A stretch of 16,209 nucleotides of DNA from Clostridia bacterium (GTDB taxonomy: Bacteria > Bacillota_A > Clostridia > Christensenellales > Aristaeellaceae), in contig JAFQGN010000270.1 in assembly GCA_017398245.1 (NCBI GenBank), positions 1-16,209 on the forward strand, in the 5' to 3' direction. Position numbers and translations under genes: made by a program. Below are positions 6,216 to 13,097 of this stretch, in pieces (within the stretch, counting starts at the first letter, position 1; every line of letters begins with the position of its first letter). The notes under the pieces are model-generated. The model made no database searches and was not told the DNA's origin. It worked only from the letters and a program-made list of their open reading frames with translations.

Positions 6216-7159
6216 TGCTCAGACTTTCCGGCGCGCCGCATCTTGTGACGCATAAGGATACCCGCGCCATCATGCTGATGGTGCTCATCGCGCTGCTGCC
6301 CACGAGCATCGCAGGTGTGTATTATTTCGGCTGGAACGCGCTGATGCTGATCGCGGTTTCGTGCATCGCAGCCGTGGCCAGCGAATGGGCATGGCAGAAA
6401 GCGGCGAAAAAGCCGGTTCGCATCGGCGATCTTTCCGCGCTGGTGACCGGCCTGATCCTTGCGCTGAACCTGCCTTCCACCGCTCCGTGGTGGCTCGCGG
6501 CGATCGGCTCCGTATTCGCGATCATCGTGGTCAAGCAGCTCTACGGCGGCATCGGCCATAACTTTATGAACCCCGCTATGGCGGCGCGCGCCATGCTGCT
6601 GGCCTCCTGGCCGGCAAGGATGACCGCATGGGTTCTGCCCACCTGCTTTAGCGGCGTGGATGCAGTATCCTCCGCTACCGCGCTGGCGGGCGGCAGCTTT
6701 AGCTATCTCGATCTGTTTCTCGGCAATGTTCCCGGCACCATCGGCGAAGTTTGCAAGGCTGCGATTTTGCTTGGCTTTGTGTTTTTGCTGGTCACGGATG
6801 TGATCAAGTGGCGCGTTCCGGTCATCTTCCTGGGAACGACGGCGCTGTGCTCCTGGGCGTTTGGCAGCGGCAGCTTCAACTTTGCGGGAGACCCGCTCAT
6901 GGCTATCCTCTCCGGCGGCGTGATGTTCGGCGCGGTATTTATGGCGACCGATTACACCACCAGCCCCATGACCGCGCACGGCCAGTACATTTATGCGGTC
7001 GGCTGCGGCCTGATCGTTTCGATCATCCGCGCGTTCGGCGCGTATCCGGAAGGCGTGACGTATGCGATCTTGCTGATGAACATCGCAACTCCGCTGATCG
7101 ACAAGTTTACCCGCCACAGGATCTACGGGGAGGTGAAGGTGCGTGGCAAAGGAAAATAA
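6212..7159 (+). CDS. rnfD: Rnf complex subunit RnfD (membrane flavoprotein)
   Basis: An integral membrane subunit of 315 residues with many hydrophobic helices (for example 'AIMLMVLIALLPTSIAGVYY', 'LALNLPSTAPWWLAAIGSVF', 'AVGCGLIVSIIRAFGAYPEG'). Family marks are the cytoplasmic 'YGGIGHNFMNPAMAARAMLL' and 'FMATDYTTSPMT'. RnfD normally carries FMN bound covalently to the Thr of an S/T-G-A-T motif, in the context DAVSGATPL. Here the equivalent is DAVSSATAL with Thr156, so Gly has become Ser. The start at 6212 has AAGGAGGG seven bases upstream. The 3' end overlaps rnfE by 17 bases. In clostridial operons rnfG follows here; it does not in this window. Confidence 0.95.
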   Translation: MMLRLSGAPHLVTHKDTRAIMLMVLIALLPTSIAGVYYFGWNALMLIAVSCIAAVASEWAWQKAAKKPVRIGDLSALVTGLILALNLPSTAPWWLAAIGSVFAIIVVKQLYGGIGHNFMNPAMAARAMLLASWPARMTAWVLPTCFSGVDAVSSATALAGGSFSYLDLFLGNVPGTIGEVCKAAILLGFVFLLVTDVIKWRVPVIFLGTTALCSWAFGSGSFNFAGDPLMAILSGGVMFGAVFMATDYTTSPMTAHGQYIYAVGCGLIVSIIRAFGAYPEGVTYAILLMNIATPLIDKFTRHRIYGEVKVRGKGK

Positions 7160-7766
7160 TCTCAAGAGCGTATTTTTGAACGGCATCCTGAACGAGAACC
7201 CGACCTTCCGCCTGGTGCTGGGCACCTGCCCGGCGCTGGCGACGACGACCTCGGCCATGAACGGCCTGGGCATGGGCGCGGCGGCCACGTTCGTCCTCAT
7301 CGGTTCCAACGTGGTCATTTCGCTTCTGCGCAATTTTATCCCCAATAAGGTGCGCATCCCGGCGTTCATCGTGGTCATTTGCACCTTCGTTACCATGATC
7401 CAGATGCTGATGCAGGCGTACATTCCCTCTCTGTACGAGAGCCTCGGCCTGTTCATCCCGCTGATCGTCGTCAACTGCATCATTCTTGCGCGCGCGGAAT
7501 CGTTCGCCAGCAAAAACGGCGTTCTGCTTTCGGCGGCGGACGGACTAGGCATGGGCCTTGGCTTCACCGGCGCGCTGTTCCTGATGGGCGCGGTGCGTGA
7601 GATCCTCGGCAGCGGCAGCATCTTCGGCGTCAGCCTGTTCGGCGCTTCGTTTGAGCCGGCGCTGCTGTTCGTGCTGGCTCCGGGCGGGTTCATCACCTAC
7701 GGCCTGCTGCTGGGCGGCATCAATGCCCTGGTGAAGAAGATGTCTGCAAAGAAGGAGGCGAGATAA
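7143..7766 (+). CDS. rnfE: Rnf complex subunit RnfE (membrane)
   Basis: A 207-residue membrane subunit of the NqrD/RnfE type. It begins MAKENNLKSVFLNGILNENP, with the family stretch 'LGTCPALATTTSAMNGLGMG' and later 'IPLIVVNCIILARAESFAS', 'GLGMGLGFTGALFLMGAVRE' and 'FILAPGG'-like 'FVLAPGGFITYGLLL'. Cys29 and Cys112 match the positions that, with two Cys of RnfA, hold the intramembrane [2Fe-2S] cluster in structures of Rnf/Nqr. The GTG start at 7143 is preceded by GGGAGGTGA and lies inside the end of rnfD. Identification as RnfE rather than RnfA follows from the N-terminal 'NENP..RLVLGTCP' and from a separate RnfA just downstream. Confidence 0.95.
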   Translation: MAKENNLKSVFLNGILNENPTFRLVLGTCPALATTTSAMNGLGMGAAATFVLIGSNVVISLLRNFIPNKVRIPAFIVVICTFVTMIQMLMQAYIPSLYESLGLFIPLIVVNCIILARAESFASKNGVLLSAADGLGMGLGFTGALFLMGAVREILGSGSIFGVSLFGASFEPALLFVLAPGGFITYGLLLGGINALVKKMSAKKEAR

Positions 7767-7769
7767 AGC

Positions 7770-8357
7770 ATGAATGCCATTGCAAAGCTGCTTTTGTTCA
7801 TGGTCAGCTGCGTGCTGACGAATAACTTTATCTTCGCCCGTTTCTACGGCTGCTGCCCGTTCCTGGGCGTGAGCGGCAAGGTGGAGACAGCTGCGGGCAT
7901 GGGCATGGCCGTTACGTTCGTCATGGGCATCGCCTCACTGTTTACGTATATCGTACATCATTTCCTGCTGGTCCCGCTGGGGCTTGCGTATCTGGACACG
8001 ATCGCGTTCATTCTGGTCATCGCCTCGCTTGTGCAGGTGGTCGAAATGTTCATCAAGAAGGCTTCGCCTTCGCTGTACAGCGCGCTGGGCATTTACCTGC
8101 CGCTGATCACCACCAACTGCGCGGTGCTGGCGGTAACGCTTTTGAACATTTCCGAATCGTACAACCTTCTCTACAGCGTTCTCAACGGCGTGTTCGGCGC
8201 GCTGGGCTTCACCCTTGCCATCGTTCTGATGGCGGGCGTGCGCGAGAGGCTGGAGACGAGCGATATCCCGGCCAGCATGCAGGGCTTTTCCATCACGCTG
8301 GTCACTGCGGGGCTGATGTCCCTTGCGTTCCTGGGCTTTTCCGGCCTGATCAAGTAA
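7770..8357 (+). CDS. rnfA: Rnf complex subunit RnfA (membrane)
   Basis: A 195-residue membrane subunit of the NqrE/RnfA type, the pseudo-symmetric partner of RnfE. Marks are 'LTNNFIFARFYGCCPFLGVS', 'YLPLITTNCAVLAVTLLN', 'GFTLAIVLMAGVRERLE' and the end 'GFSITLVTAGLMSLAFLGFS'. Cys28/Cys29 and Cys117 fall at the expected ligand positions of the intramembrane iron-sulfur cluster; the doubled Cys is a small peculiarity. It starts three bases after rnfE stops, with GAAGGAGGCGA as ribosome site, and precedes rnfB by 17 bases. Together with RnfE and RnfD it forms the ion-translocating membrane core. Confidence 0.95.
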   Translation: MNAIAKLLLFMVSCVLTNNFIFARFYGCCPFLGVSGKVETAAGMGMAVTFVMGIASLFTYIVHHFLLVPLGLAYLDTIAFILVIASLVQVVEMFIKKASPSLYSALGIYLPLITTNCAVLAVTLLNISESYNLLYSVLNGVFGALGFTLAIVLMAGVRERLETSDIPASMQGFSITLVTAGLMSLAFLGFSGLIK

Positions 8358-8374
8358 AAAGGGAGGACGCTTAG

Positions 8375-9178
8375 ATGAACAATATTTTGCCTATCGTTGC
8401 GGCTGTCCTCGCTCTTGGTGGACTGGGCGCACTGTTCGGAGTGCTGCTCACGGTCGCAGACAAAAAGTTTTATGTGCCGGTGGACGAGCGCATCGAACAG
8501 GTGCAGGGCTGTCTTGGCGGCGCGAACTGCGGCGCCTGCGGCTTTGCGGGCTGTTCCGCGCTGGCGGAAGCCATTGTGAAGGGCGAAGCTAAGCCTAACG
8601 CCTGCCCGCCTGCGGGCGCGGAAGGCGCGGCCAAGATCGCGGCGATCATGGGTCTGGAAGCGGAAGCGAGCAAGCCTGTGGTGGCGAAGGTGATCTGCCA
8701 GGGCGCGACCGGCGTTGCGAAGGACCGTTATATTTACGACGGCCTGCGTTCCTGCCGCGCGGCTTCGAACATGGCCGGCGGCCCGAAGATGTGCCCGTAC
8801 GCGTGTCTTGGCCTTGGCGATTGCGAAAAGCAGTGCGCGTTCGATGCGATCTCCATTTCGGAAGGCCTCGTTCGCATCGATGAGAACAAGTGCGCGGCCT
8901 GCGGCATGTGCGTGGAGACCTGTCCGCGCGGAGTCATCCAGCTGCTGCCCCGCGAACAGAATGTTCTGGTGCGCTGCCGCAACAGCGACACGGGTCGTAT
9001 CGCGCGCGAAGCCTGCGTGAAGGCCTGCATCGGCTGCAAGCGGTGCGAAAAGGAATGCCAGTACGACGCGATCCATGTAGAAAACGGGTTCGCGCATATC
9101 GATCCGGACAAGTGCACCCGCTGCGGCGCCTGCGCAAAGGTTTGCCCGTGCGGCTGCATCACCATGCCGGAAGCATAA
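8375..9178 (+). CDS. rnfB: Rnf complex subunit RnfB (ferredoxin-type, entry of electrons)
   Basis: A 267-residue iron-sulfur subunit thought to receive electrons from reduced ferredoxin. An N-terminal membrane anchor (about residues 4-27) is followed by the Fes-type cluster 'GANCGACGFAGC' (C52, C55, C60) plus C77. A middle region is rich in Cys (C108, C127, C140, C144, C150, C154). Then come ferredoxin-like sets: C173-C176-C179-C183, C218-C221-C224-C228 and C247-C250-C253-C257. The last ends 'CPCGCITMPEA' with an extra C261. The start is set by GGGAGG shortly upstream. It is the final gene of the operon and is followed within 20 bases by a terminator. Length is normal for clostridial RnfB. 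Confidence 0.95.
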   Translation: MNNILPIVAAVLALGGLGALFGVLLTVADKKFYVPVDERIEQVQGCLGGANCGACGFAGCSALAEAIVKGEAKPNACPPAGAEGAAKIAAIMGLEAEASKPVVAKVICQGATGVAKDRYIYDGLRSCRAASNMAGGPKMCPYACLGLGDCEKQCAFDAISISEGLVRIDENKCAACGMCVETCPRGVIQLLPREQNVLVRCRNSDTGRIAREACVKACIGCKRCEKECQYDAIHVENGFAHIDPDKCTRCGACAKVCPCGCITMPEA

Positions 9179-9190
9179 GTTGACAAGCAA

Positions 9191-9225
9191 AAAAGCGCCT
9201 GACCGATGCGGTCGGGCGCTTTTTG
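9191..9225 (+). terminator. Intrinsic terminator of the rnf operon
   Basis: Positions 9194-9204 and 9210-9220 pair over 11 bp (one G-U) with a 5-nt loop and end in a T-run (9220-9224). It lies 15 bases after the rnfB stop codon. An A-run before the stem could also let it work weakly on the other strand. Confidence 0.9.
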
Positions 9226-9244
9226 TATACAAGGCGATAGCGTC

Positions 9245-9273
9245 TTGCGGATATAACGGGGGCATGATAAAAT
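9245..9273 (+). promoter_or_regulatory. SigA promoter of the HD-like/epimerase operon
   Basis: TTGCGG (9245-9250), a 17-bp spacer and TAAAAT (9268-9273), with an extended -10 TGA immediately before (9265-9267). Transcription would begin near 9280, about 20 bp before the GTG start of the next gene. Confidence 0.55.
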
Positions 9274-9300
9274 GACGGAAAAGCGGAGGGAGGCGGCGCT

Positions 9301-9834
9301 GTGGACAGGAGGGCGCTGATAGAATTTGCCACGCCGTATTATGCCGATAAGGACATCATGCACGATCTGTGGCACATTGAACTTTTGGAAAAGACGATGC
9401 GCAGGATCATAGACATGGGCGGTTACCGGGCAGATGAGGAAGTTCTTTCGCTCGCAGCAGTGTTTCACGGGTTTGTGTATTCGGCGGAGGCGGAGATCCG
9501 CCAGTGGATGGCGCAGCAGGGATACGCGCAGGATATGATCGAAAAAGCGGTGCTTACGGCGTGGGAATCGCAGAGGAACGAGACGCCGCAGACGCTGGAA
9601 GGCAAGATACTACACGACGCACACGTTCTGGAGGGCGGGAGGCAGTACCTTGTCGTCAAGACGCTGATCACGGGTTCGGTGCGCGGGCAGTCGCTCAGGG
9701 AGACGCTGGAATATATGCGCGGGCACGTGCTGGGCACGAATGAATGCTGGCTGCCGGAAACGAAGCCGCTTTGTGAAGAAATGAACCGTTATGCGGACGA
9801 GTTTTACAGGGAACTCGCCGCAGCGATCGATTGA
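9301..9834 (+). CDS. HD-superfamily-like protein with altered HD motif
   Basis: A soluble protein of 177 residues that follows the layout of small YpgQ-like HD phosphohydrolases: 'DIMHDLWHIELLEKTMRRI' (H21, H25), a helix ending 'LSLAAVFHGFVYS', then 'EGKILHDAHVLEGGRQYLV'. In active members the second motif is HD (metal ligands). Here it reads H56-G57, so one metal ligand is missing, and the third motif, usually D-A-D, reads D106-A107-H108. It may bind metal differently or be inactive; the substrate is unknown. The GTG start has GGAGGGAGG (9285-9293) seven bases upstream. It is followed after 16 bases by the epimerase gene, so the two are likely co-transcribed. Confidence 0.7.
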   Translation: MDRRALIEFATPYYADKDIMHDLWHIELLEKTMRRIIDMGGYRADEEVLSLAAVFHGFVYSAEAEIRQWMAQQGYAQDMIEKAVLTAWESQRNETPQTLEGKILHDAHVLEGGRQYLVVKTLITGSVRGQSLRETLEYMRGHVLGTNECWLPETKPLCEEMNRYADEFYRELAAAID

Positions 9835-9850
9835 TACGGAGGAGAAAAAG

Positions 9851-10846
9851 ATGCAGTATGTGGAAAAGGGCGCGAAGGTGCTGGTCACCGGCGCGGCTGG
9901 GTTTATTGGATATCATCTGAGCAAGAGGCTGCTGGAAGCTGGAGCAGTGGTAACGGGCGTGGATAATCTGAACGATTATTACGAGGTCTCGCTCAAGGAG
10001 GAGCGGCTTTCGCACCTGCAGGGAGAGGAGAATTTCCGCTTTATGAAGGCGGATATCGCCGACGCCGAGGCGGTGAACGCGATCTTTGAGGAACTGAAGC
10101 CGGAGATCGTGGTCAATCTGGCGGCGCAGGCGGGCGTGCGGTATTCGATCGAAAACCCGCGCGCGTATGTGGACAGCAATCTGATCGGCTTTTTCAATAT
10201 TCTGGAGGCGTGCAGGCATTATCAGCCGAAGCACCTGGTGTACGCGTCGTCTTCTTCGGTGTACGGCAACCGCAAGACTGCGCCGTTTTCGACGGACGAT
10301 GATGTGAGCAAGCCGGTTTCGCTCTATGCCGCGACGAAGAAGAGCAACGAACTGATGGCCTGGTGCTACAGCCATCTGTACGGTTTCCCGAGCACGGGCC
10401 TGCGCTTTTTCACGGTGTACGGGCCGATGGGCAGGCCGGATATGGCGTATTTCTCCTTTACGAAAAAGATCCTTGCCGGGGAGACGATCAAGGTGTTTGG
10501 CGGCGGCAATATGCGGCGCGATTTCACCTATGTGGACGATATCGTGGAGGGAATCATGCGTATTCTGCCGGTGGCTCCGCAGCCGGATGAAGAAGGATGC
10601 CGCGCGAAGGTGTACAATATCGGCAACAACAAGCCGGTGGAGCTGATGCGGTTCATCAAGGCGCTGGAGGAGGCCATCGGCTGTGAGGCGAAGAAGGAGT
10701 TCTTGCCTATGCAGCCCGGCGACGTGTACCAGACGTATGCGGATATCGGGCCGTTGGAGAAGGATTTCGGGTTCCGGCCGGCGACGAGCATCGAAGAGGG
10801 CCTGAGAAGGTTCGCGGAGTGGTATAAGGAATACTACAAAGCCTGA
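9851..10846 (+). CDS. UDP-glucuronate 4-epimerase (SDR family)
   Basis: A 331-residue NAD-dependent sugar-nucleotide epimerase that most likely interconverts UDP-glucuronate and UDP-galacturonate for capsule or other surface polysaccharide. The Rossmann motif 'VTGAAGFIG' has G14-G17-G20. The catalytic set is Ser134-136 ('YASSSSVYG') and Y159-x3-K163 ('YAATKKSNELMA'). The stretches 'AAQAGVRYSIENPRAYVDSN' and 'GLRFFTVYGPMGRPDMAYF' are typical of the CapI/LpsL-type glucuronate epimerases rather than GalE. The start at 9851 follows GGAGGAG by six bases; an in-frame ATG at 9791 lies inside the preceding gene and is rejected. No other polysaccharide gene is adjacent. A run of 105-bp repeats begins within ten bases of its stop. 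Confidence 0.9.
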   Translation: MQYVEKGAKVLVTGAAGFIGYHLSKRLLEAGAVVTGVDNLNDYYEVSLKEERLSHLQGEENFRFMKADIADAEAVNAIFEELKPEIVVNLAAQAGVRYSIENPRAYVDSNLIGFFNILEACRHYQPKHLVYASSSSVYGNRKTAPFSTDDDVSKPVSLYAATKKSNELMAWCYSHLYGFPSTGLRFFTVYGPMGRPDMAYFSFTKKILAGETIKVFGGGNMRRDFTYVDDIVEGIMRILPVAPQPDEEGCRAKVYNIGNNKPVELMRFIKALEEAIGCEAKKEFLPMQPGDVYQTYADIGPLEKDFGFRPATSIEEGLRRFAEWYKEYYKA

Positions 10847-10854
10847 CCGGACAG

Positions 10855-11204
10855 GCCTGCCCCCGCGCGGTGGAAAGAGGGTCGAGCAAAGGTCATAAGC
10901 TCGGGAGGCCGGGGTGTAGAGAGTTCTGTCGGAAGAGGGCAGCGGCGCAGTGGACGCGGGCTTGCCCCCGCGCGGAGGAATGTGGGCCGACCGCAGGTCG
11001 TGTGCCCGGGAGGCCGGGGCGCGGGACGTTCTGGCGGAAGAGGGCAACGGCGTGGCGGACGCGGGTCTGACCCCGCGCGGCGGAAAGAGGGTCGAGCAAA
11101 GGTATTATGCCCGGGAGGCCGCGGCGCGGGCCGTTCTGTCGGAAGAGAGCAGCGGCGCAGTAGACGCGGGCCTGCCCCCGCTCGCAAAGTATCTGCACGG
11201 GAGG
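10855..11204. repeat. 105-bp tandem repeat, three full copies plus a partial fourth
   Basis: Copies begin at 10855, 10960, 11065 and 11170, so the period is exactly 105 bp (35 codons). Shared landmarks are C-T-G-(C/A)-CCCCGCGCGG, CGGGAGGCC and GTTCTG(T/G)CGGAAGAG. Copies 1 and 3 share GGAAAGAGGGTCGAGCAAAG, which copy 2 lacks. Copy 4 breaks off after about 35 bp. Each junction can fold as GCGGG...CCCCGC. The DNA is open in several frames because it is GC-rich. The plus frame that is open in copies 2 and 3 has two stops in copy 1, and the copies do not differ mainly at third positions. It therefore looks non-coding or decayed. It sits between the epimerase and the acetyltransferase. Confidence 0.9.
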
Positions 11205-11289
11205 CGTGTGTTCCTGCCGTCGTTTGATGTGATGTTTTGCAATGGGCAAAGGAGGCTTTCGTTCAGGATCGATCAGGGGAGATAAGAAT

Positions 11290-11784
11290 ATGAATGCGAT
11301 TAGTTTAAAGCGTGCGGAGCTTTCGGATGCGCAGCGGATCCATGAGATGAAATACAGGGCGTTTTGGCCGCTGTATGAGAAGTATCGCGACGACGCGACG
11401 AGCCCGGTGATGGAAAAGATCGAGAAAGTTTTGCGTCAGCTGCAAAGCGGGAATACGGATTATTTCCTGATCGAAGCAGAAGGCGAGGCTGTCGGGGCGA
11501 TACGCATTGTGCGCGACGGAATGATCGACGGGATGGAGGCGTGCCGGATCAGCCCGCTGTTCGTTCTGCCGGAGTATCAGGGCCGGGGGTTCGGCTATGC
11601 GGCAATACAGAAGGCGTTTGCGATGTATCCGCAGGCGCAGCTCTGGCGGCTGGCGACTATCAAAGAAGAAAAGGGAAACTGCCATCTGTATGAGAAGTGC
11701 GGGTTCGTCCGAACGGGCGAACGGCAGGAGAACGAGCGCATGACGCTCGTGTTTTACGAAAGAAAAGCACCCGGTATCGGCTGA
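11290..11784 (+). CDS. GNAT family N-acetyltransferase
   Basis: A 164-residue protein with the GNAT fold pattern: 'LKRAELSDAQRIHEM' at the start, strand 'FLIEAEGEAVGAIRIV', the acetyl-CoA-binding loop 'LFVLPEYQGRGFGYAAIQ' (Q97-G-R-G-F-G102), then 'LATIKEEKGNCHLYEKCGF' and 'RMTLVFYER'. It should transfer an acetyl group from acetyl-CoA to an amine; the acceptor cannot be told. The start at 11290 is preceded by AGGGGAGA; an upstream in-frame ATG at 11242 has no ribosome site. Its last codons form the left arm of the terminator. I see no clear promoter between the repeat array and the gene. Confidence 0.88.
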   Translation: MNAISLKRAELSDAQRIHEMKYRAFWPLYEKYRDDATSPVMEKIEKVLRQLQSGNTDYFLIEAEGEAVGAIRIVRDGMIDGMEACRISPLFVLPEYQGRGFGYAAIQKAFAMYPQAQLWRLATIKEEKGNCHLYEKCGFVRTGERQENERMTLVFYERKAPGIG

Positions 11785-11799
11785 TACCGGGTGCTTTTT
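11763..11799. terminator. Bidirectional terminator between acetyltransferase and yhaM
   Basis: Positions 11765-11778 and 11783-11796 form a perfect stem of about 14 bp with a GGCT loop. On the plus strand five T follow (11795-11799). On the minus strand TTTTC follows. It thus serves both convergent genes, and it lies across the acetyltransferase stop codon (11782-11784). Confidence 0.9.
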
Positions 11800-11941
11800 G
11801 ATAGTGATATTGCAGGCAGCAGGGCGAGCTTGCGCACGGTTTGCAAAACGCGGGCGCGCCTGTTAACGAGAAACAATTTGCGACGCTGCAAGTTGTTTTG
11901 TCTGAAGGGGGATATGGGTTAACAGCGGGCCGCGAGACGGG
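11800..11941. other. Short gap between convergent genes
   Basis: These 142 bp lie between the shared terminator and the stop of the yhaM-like gene, and would be the 3' untranslated part of the minus-strand transcript. I see no gene, clear hairpin or repeat here. Confidence 0.5.
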
Positions 11942-12913
11942 TTATTCGCTGTCGGAAGGCTCGCCCGGGCGGCGCTGGCGGCGGTAGAGCTTGCGATCGA
12001 GCGACCAGATGCGATCGGTAAAACAGCCGGGCGCAATGGCGGAGATGGCTTGCGTCATTTCGAACATGCGCGCGTCGAGCAGATCGATGATGTGGAGAAC
12101 TTCCGCCTCGGGGAACATGGGCGGCTTGGGGCTGCCGTATTCGGGCAGATCATGGTGCGAGAGCAACATGTGCTGGAGCATCCAGATCAGCTCCTTGCGT
12201 ACGCCCAGATCCTCGCCGACGCGCTTGATGTCCGCTGCGCCCTGCACAAGATGGCCGATGAGCATGCCTTCAACAGTGTAATCGGTCACGACGCCCATGG
12301 AATCGTAATTCATCTCGGTGATCTTGCCCAGATCGTGCAGAATGACGCCGGCGGTGAGAAGATCGGCATCGAGGTGGGTGTAGACGGCGCAGACGGCGTC
12401 AGCCGTTTTGAGCATGGTGCTGGTGTGGTGCAGAAGGCCGGAGCGCTCGGAATGGTGCAGGCGCATGGCGGCGGGCGCATAGAGCAGCTTTTCTTCGACT
12501 TCATCGAGCCTGGTGACGACGATGGCGCGCAGGTCGCTGTCGGCAATGGCCTCTGCGCGGGTGCGCACGGCAGAGTACATTTCCTCGGCCGGATACGGCG
12601 CGCAGGGCACGAGCATGCTCATTTCAAAGCCGTCGTCCTCTGTCGCGGGGCGCATTTTATCGACGCGCAGCTGGGGTTTGTTGTTGTATTCCTGCATCAT
12701 GGCGCGCACCTTGACGACGCTGCCGACGGCGGGGGCGGCGGTCTGGCCGTCCCACATTTTCGCGTTGACTTCGCCGGAACGATCGCAAAGGGTCATATCG
12801 AGGTATTTGGTGCCGGTCTGCCCGGTGCGCTGCGCAGAAGCGCGCACGAGCAGAAAGCCTTCAAACATCTGGCCTTTGATGACGCTGGTGATGGGGAGTT
12901 GGATATTTGCCAT
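11942..12913 (-). CDS. yhaM: YhaM-type 3'-5' exoribonuclease (OB-fold plus HD domain)
   Basis: A 323-residue protein with the YhaM layout. The N-terminal OB-fold nucleic-acid-binding domain has 'GFLLVRASAQRTGQTGTKYL' and 'LCDRSGEVNAKMWD' (about residues 10-90). The HD domain follows: 'HHSERSGLLHHTSTMLK' (H162/H163), 'GVILHDLGKITEM' (H193-D194), 'HMLLSHHDLPEYGSPKPPMF' (H248, H253, H254) and 'LHIIDLLDARM'. All expected metal ligands seem present. Relatives trim RNA 3' ends in the cytoplasm. The start is placed at 12913, because the first ATG (12919) directly abuts GGAGG whereas the second leaves six bases. It is transcribed from a promoter shared in part with the divergent HAD operon. Confidence 0.9.
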   Translation of the reverse strand: MANIQLPITSVIKGQMFEGFLLVRASAQRTGQTGTKYLDMTLCDRSGEVNAKMWDGQTAAPAVGSVVKVRAMMQEYNNKPQLRVDKMRPATEDDGFEMSMLVPCAPYPAEEMYSAVRTRAEAIADSDLRAIVVTRLDEVEEKLLYAPAAMRLHHSERSGLLHHTSTMLKTADAVCAVYTHLDADLLTAGVILHDLGKITEMNYDSMGVVTDYTVEGMLIGHLVQGAADIKRVGEDLGVRKELIWMLQHMLLSHHDLPEYGSPKPPMFPEAEVLHIIDLLDARMFEMTQAISAIAPGCFTDRIWSLDRKLYRRQRRPGEPSDSE

Positions 12914-13027
12914 ATACATCCTCCAAATCGTAACGCCGAACTGGAAAGCGCGGCGGTTTCATGGTACAATAGTATTTGGGACGCGCTGCGAACGGCACAT
13001 AGGAGCCTGCGCAGCGGCCATCAATTC

Positions 13028-13056
13028 ATTGTATCCTGTTTTTCAAGCTTTGACAA
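13028..13056 (-). promoter_or_regulatory. SigA promoter of the yhaM-like gene
   Basis: On the minus strand TTGTCA (13051-13056), a 17-bp spacer and TACAAT (13028-13033) match SigA boxes at 5/6 each. The leader to the start codon would be about 105 nt. Its -35 box is the reverse complement of the TTGACA used by the divergent gene. Confidence 0.65.
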
Positions 13057-13080
13057 GACGAACAGTGTCTTTCTGATAAA
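13050..13080 (+). promoter_or_regulatory. Putative SigA promoter of the HAD-methyltransferase operon
   Basis: A perfect TTGACA (13050-13055) is followed by a weak -10, either TGATAA (13074-13079, 18-bp spacer) or GATAAA (13075-13080, 19 bp). Transcription would start just before the AAAGGGG ribosome site at 13082-13087. Confidence 0.4.
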
Positions 13081-13097
13081 GAAAGGGGTTTTTCGAC

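Noticed and set aside
6125..7696. 523-residue minus-strand open frame opposite rnfD/rnfE
   Set aside because: Shadow of two well-identified membrane subunits. It crosses the rnfD-rnfE junction and has no domain.
9695..11047. 450-residue minus-strand open frame over the epimerase and repeats
   Set aside because: Antisense of the epimerase, extended by GC-rich repeats that lack stops in several frames.
10855..11204. CRISPR array
   Set aside because: The repeats are 105 bp, diverged and directly adjacent with no unique spacers. The 18-bp array at 16064 is likewise without spacers and is coding.
10950..11285. 111-residue plus-strand frame with 35-residue repeats
   Set aside because: The GTG start has no convincing ribosome site, the same frame has two stops in the first repeat copy, and differences between copies are not concentrated at third positions. 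Kept as a repeat, not a gene.
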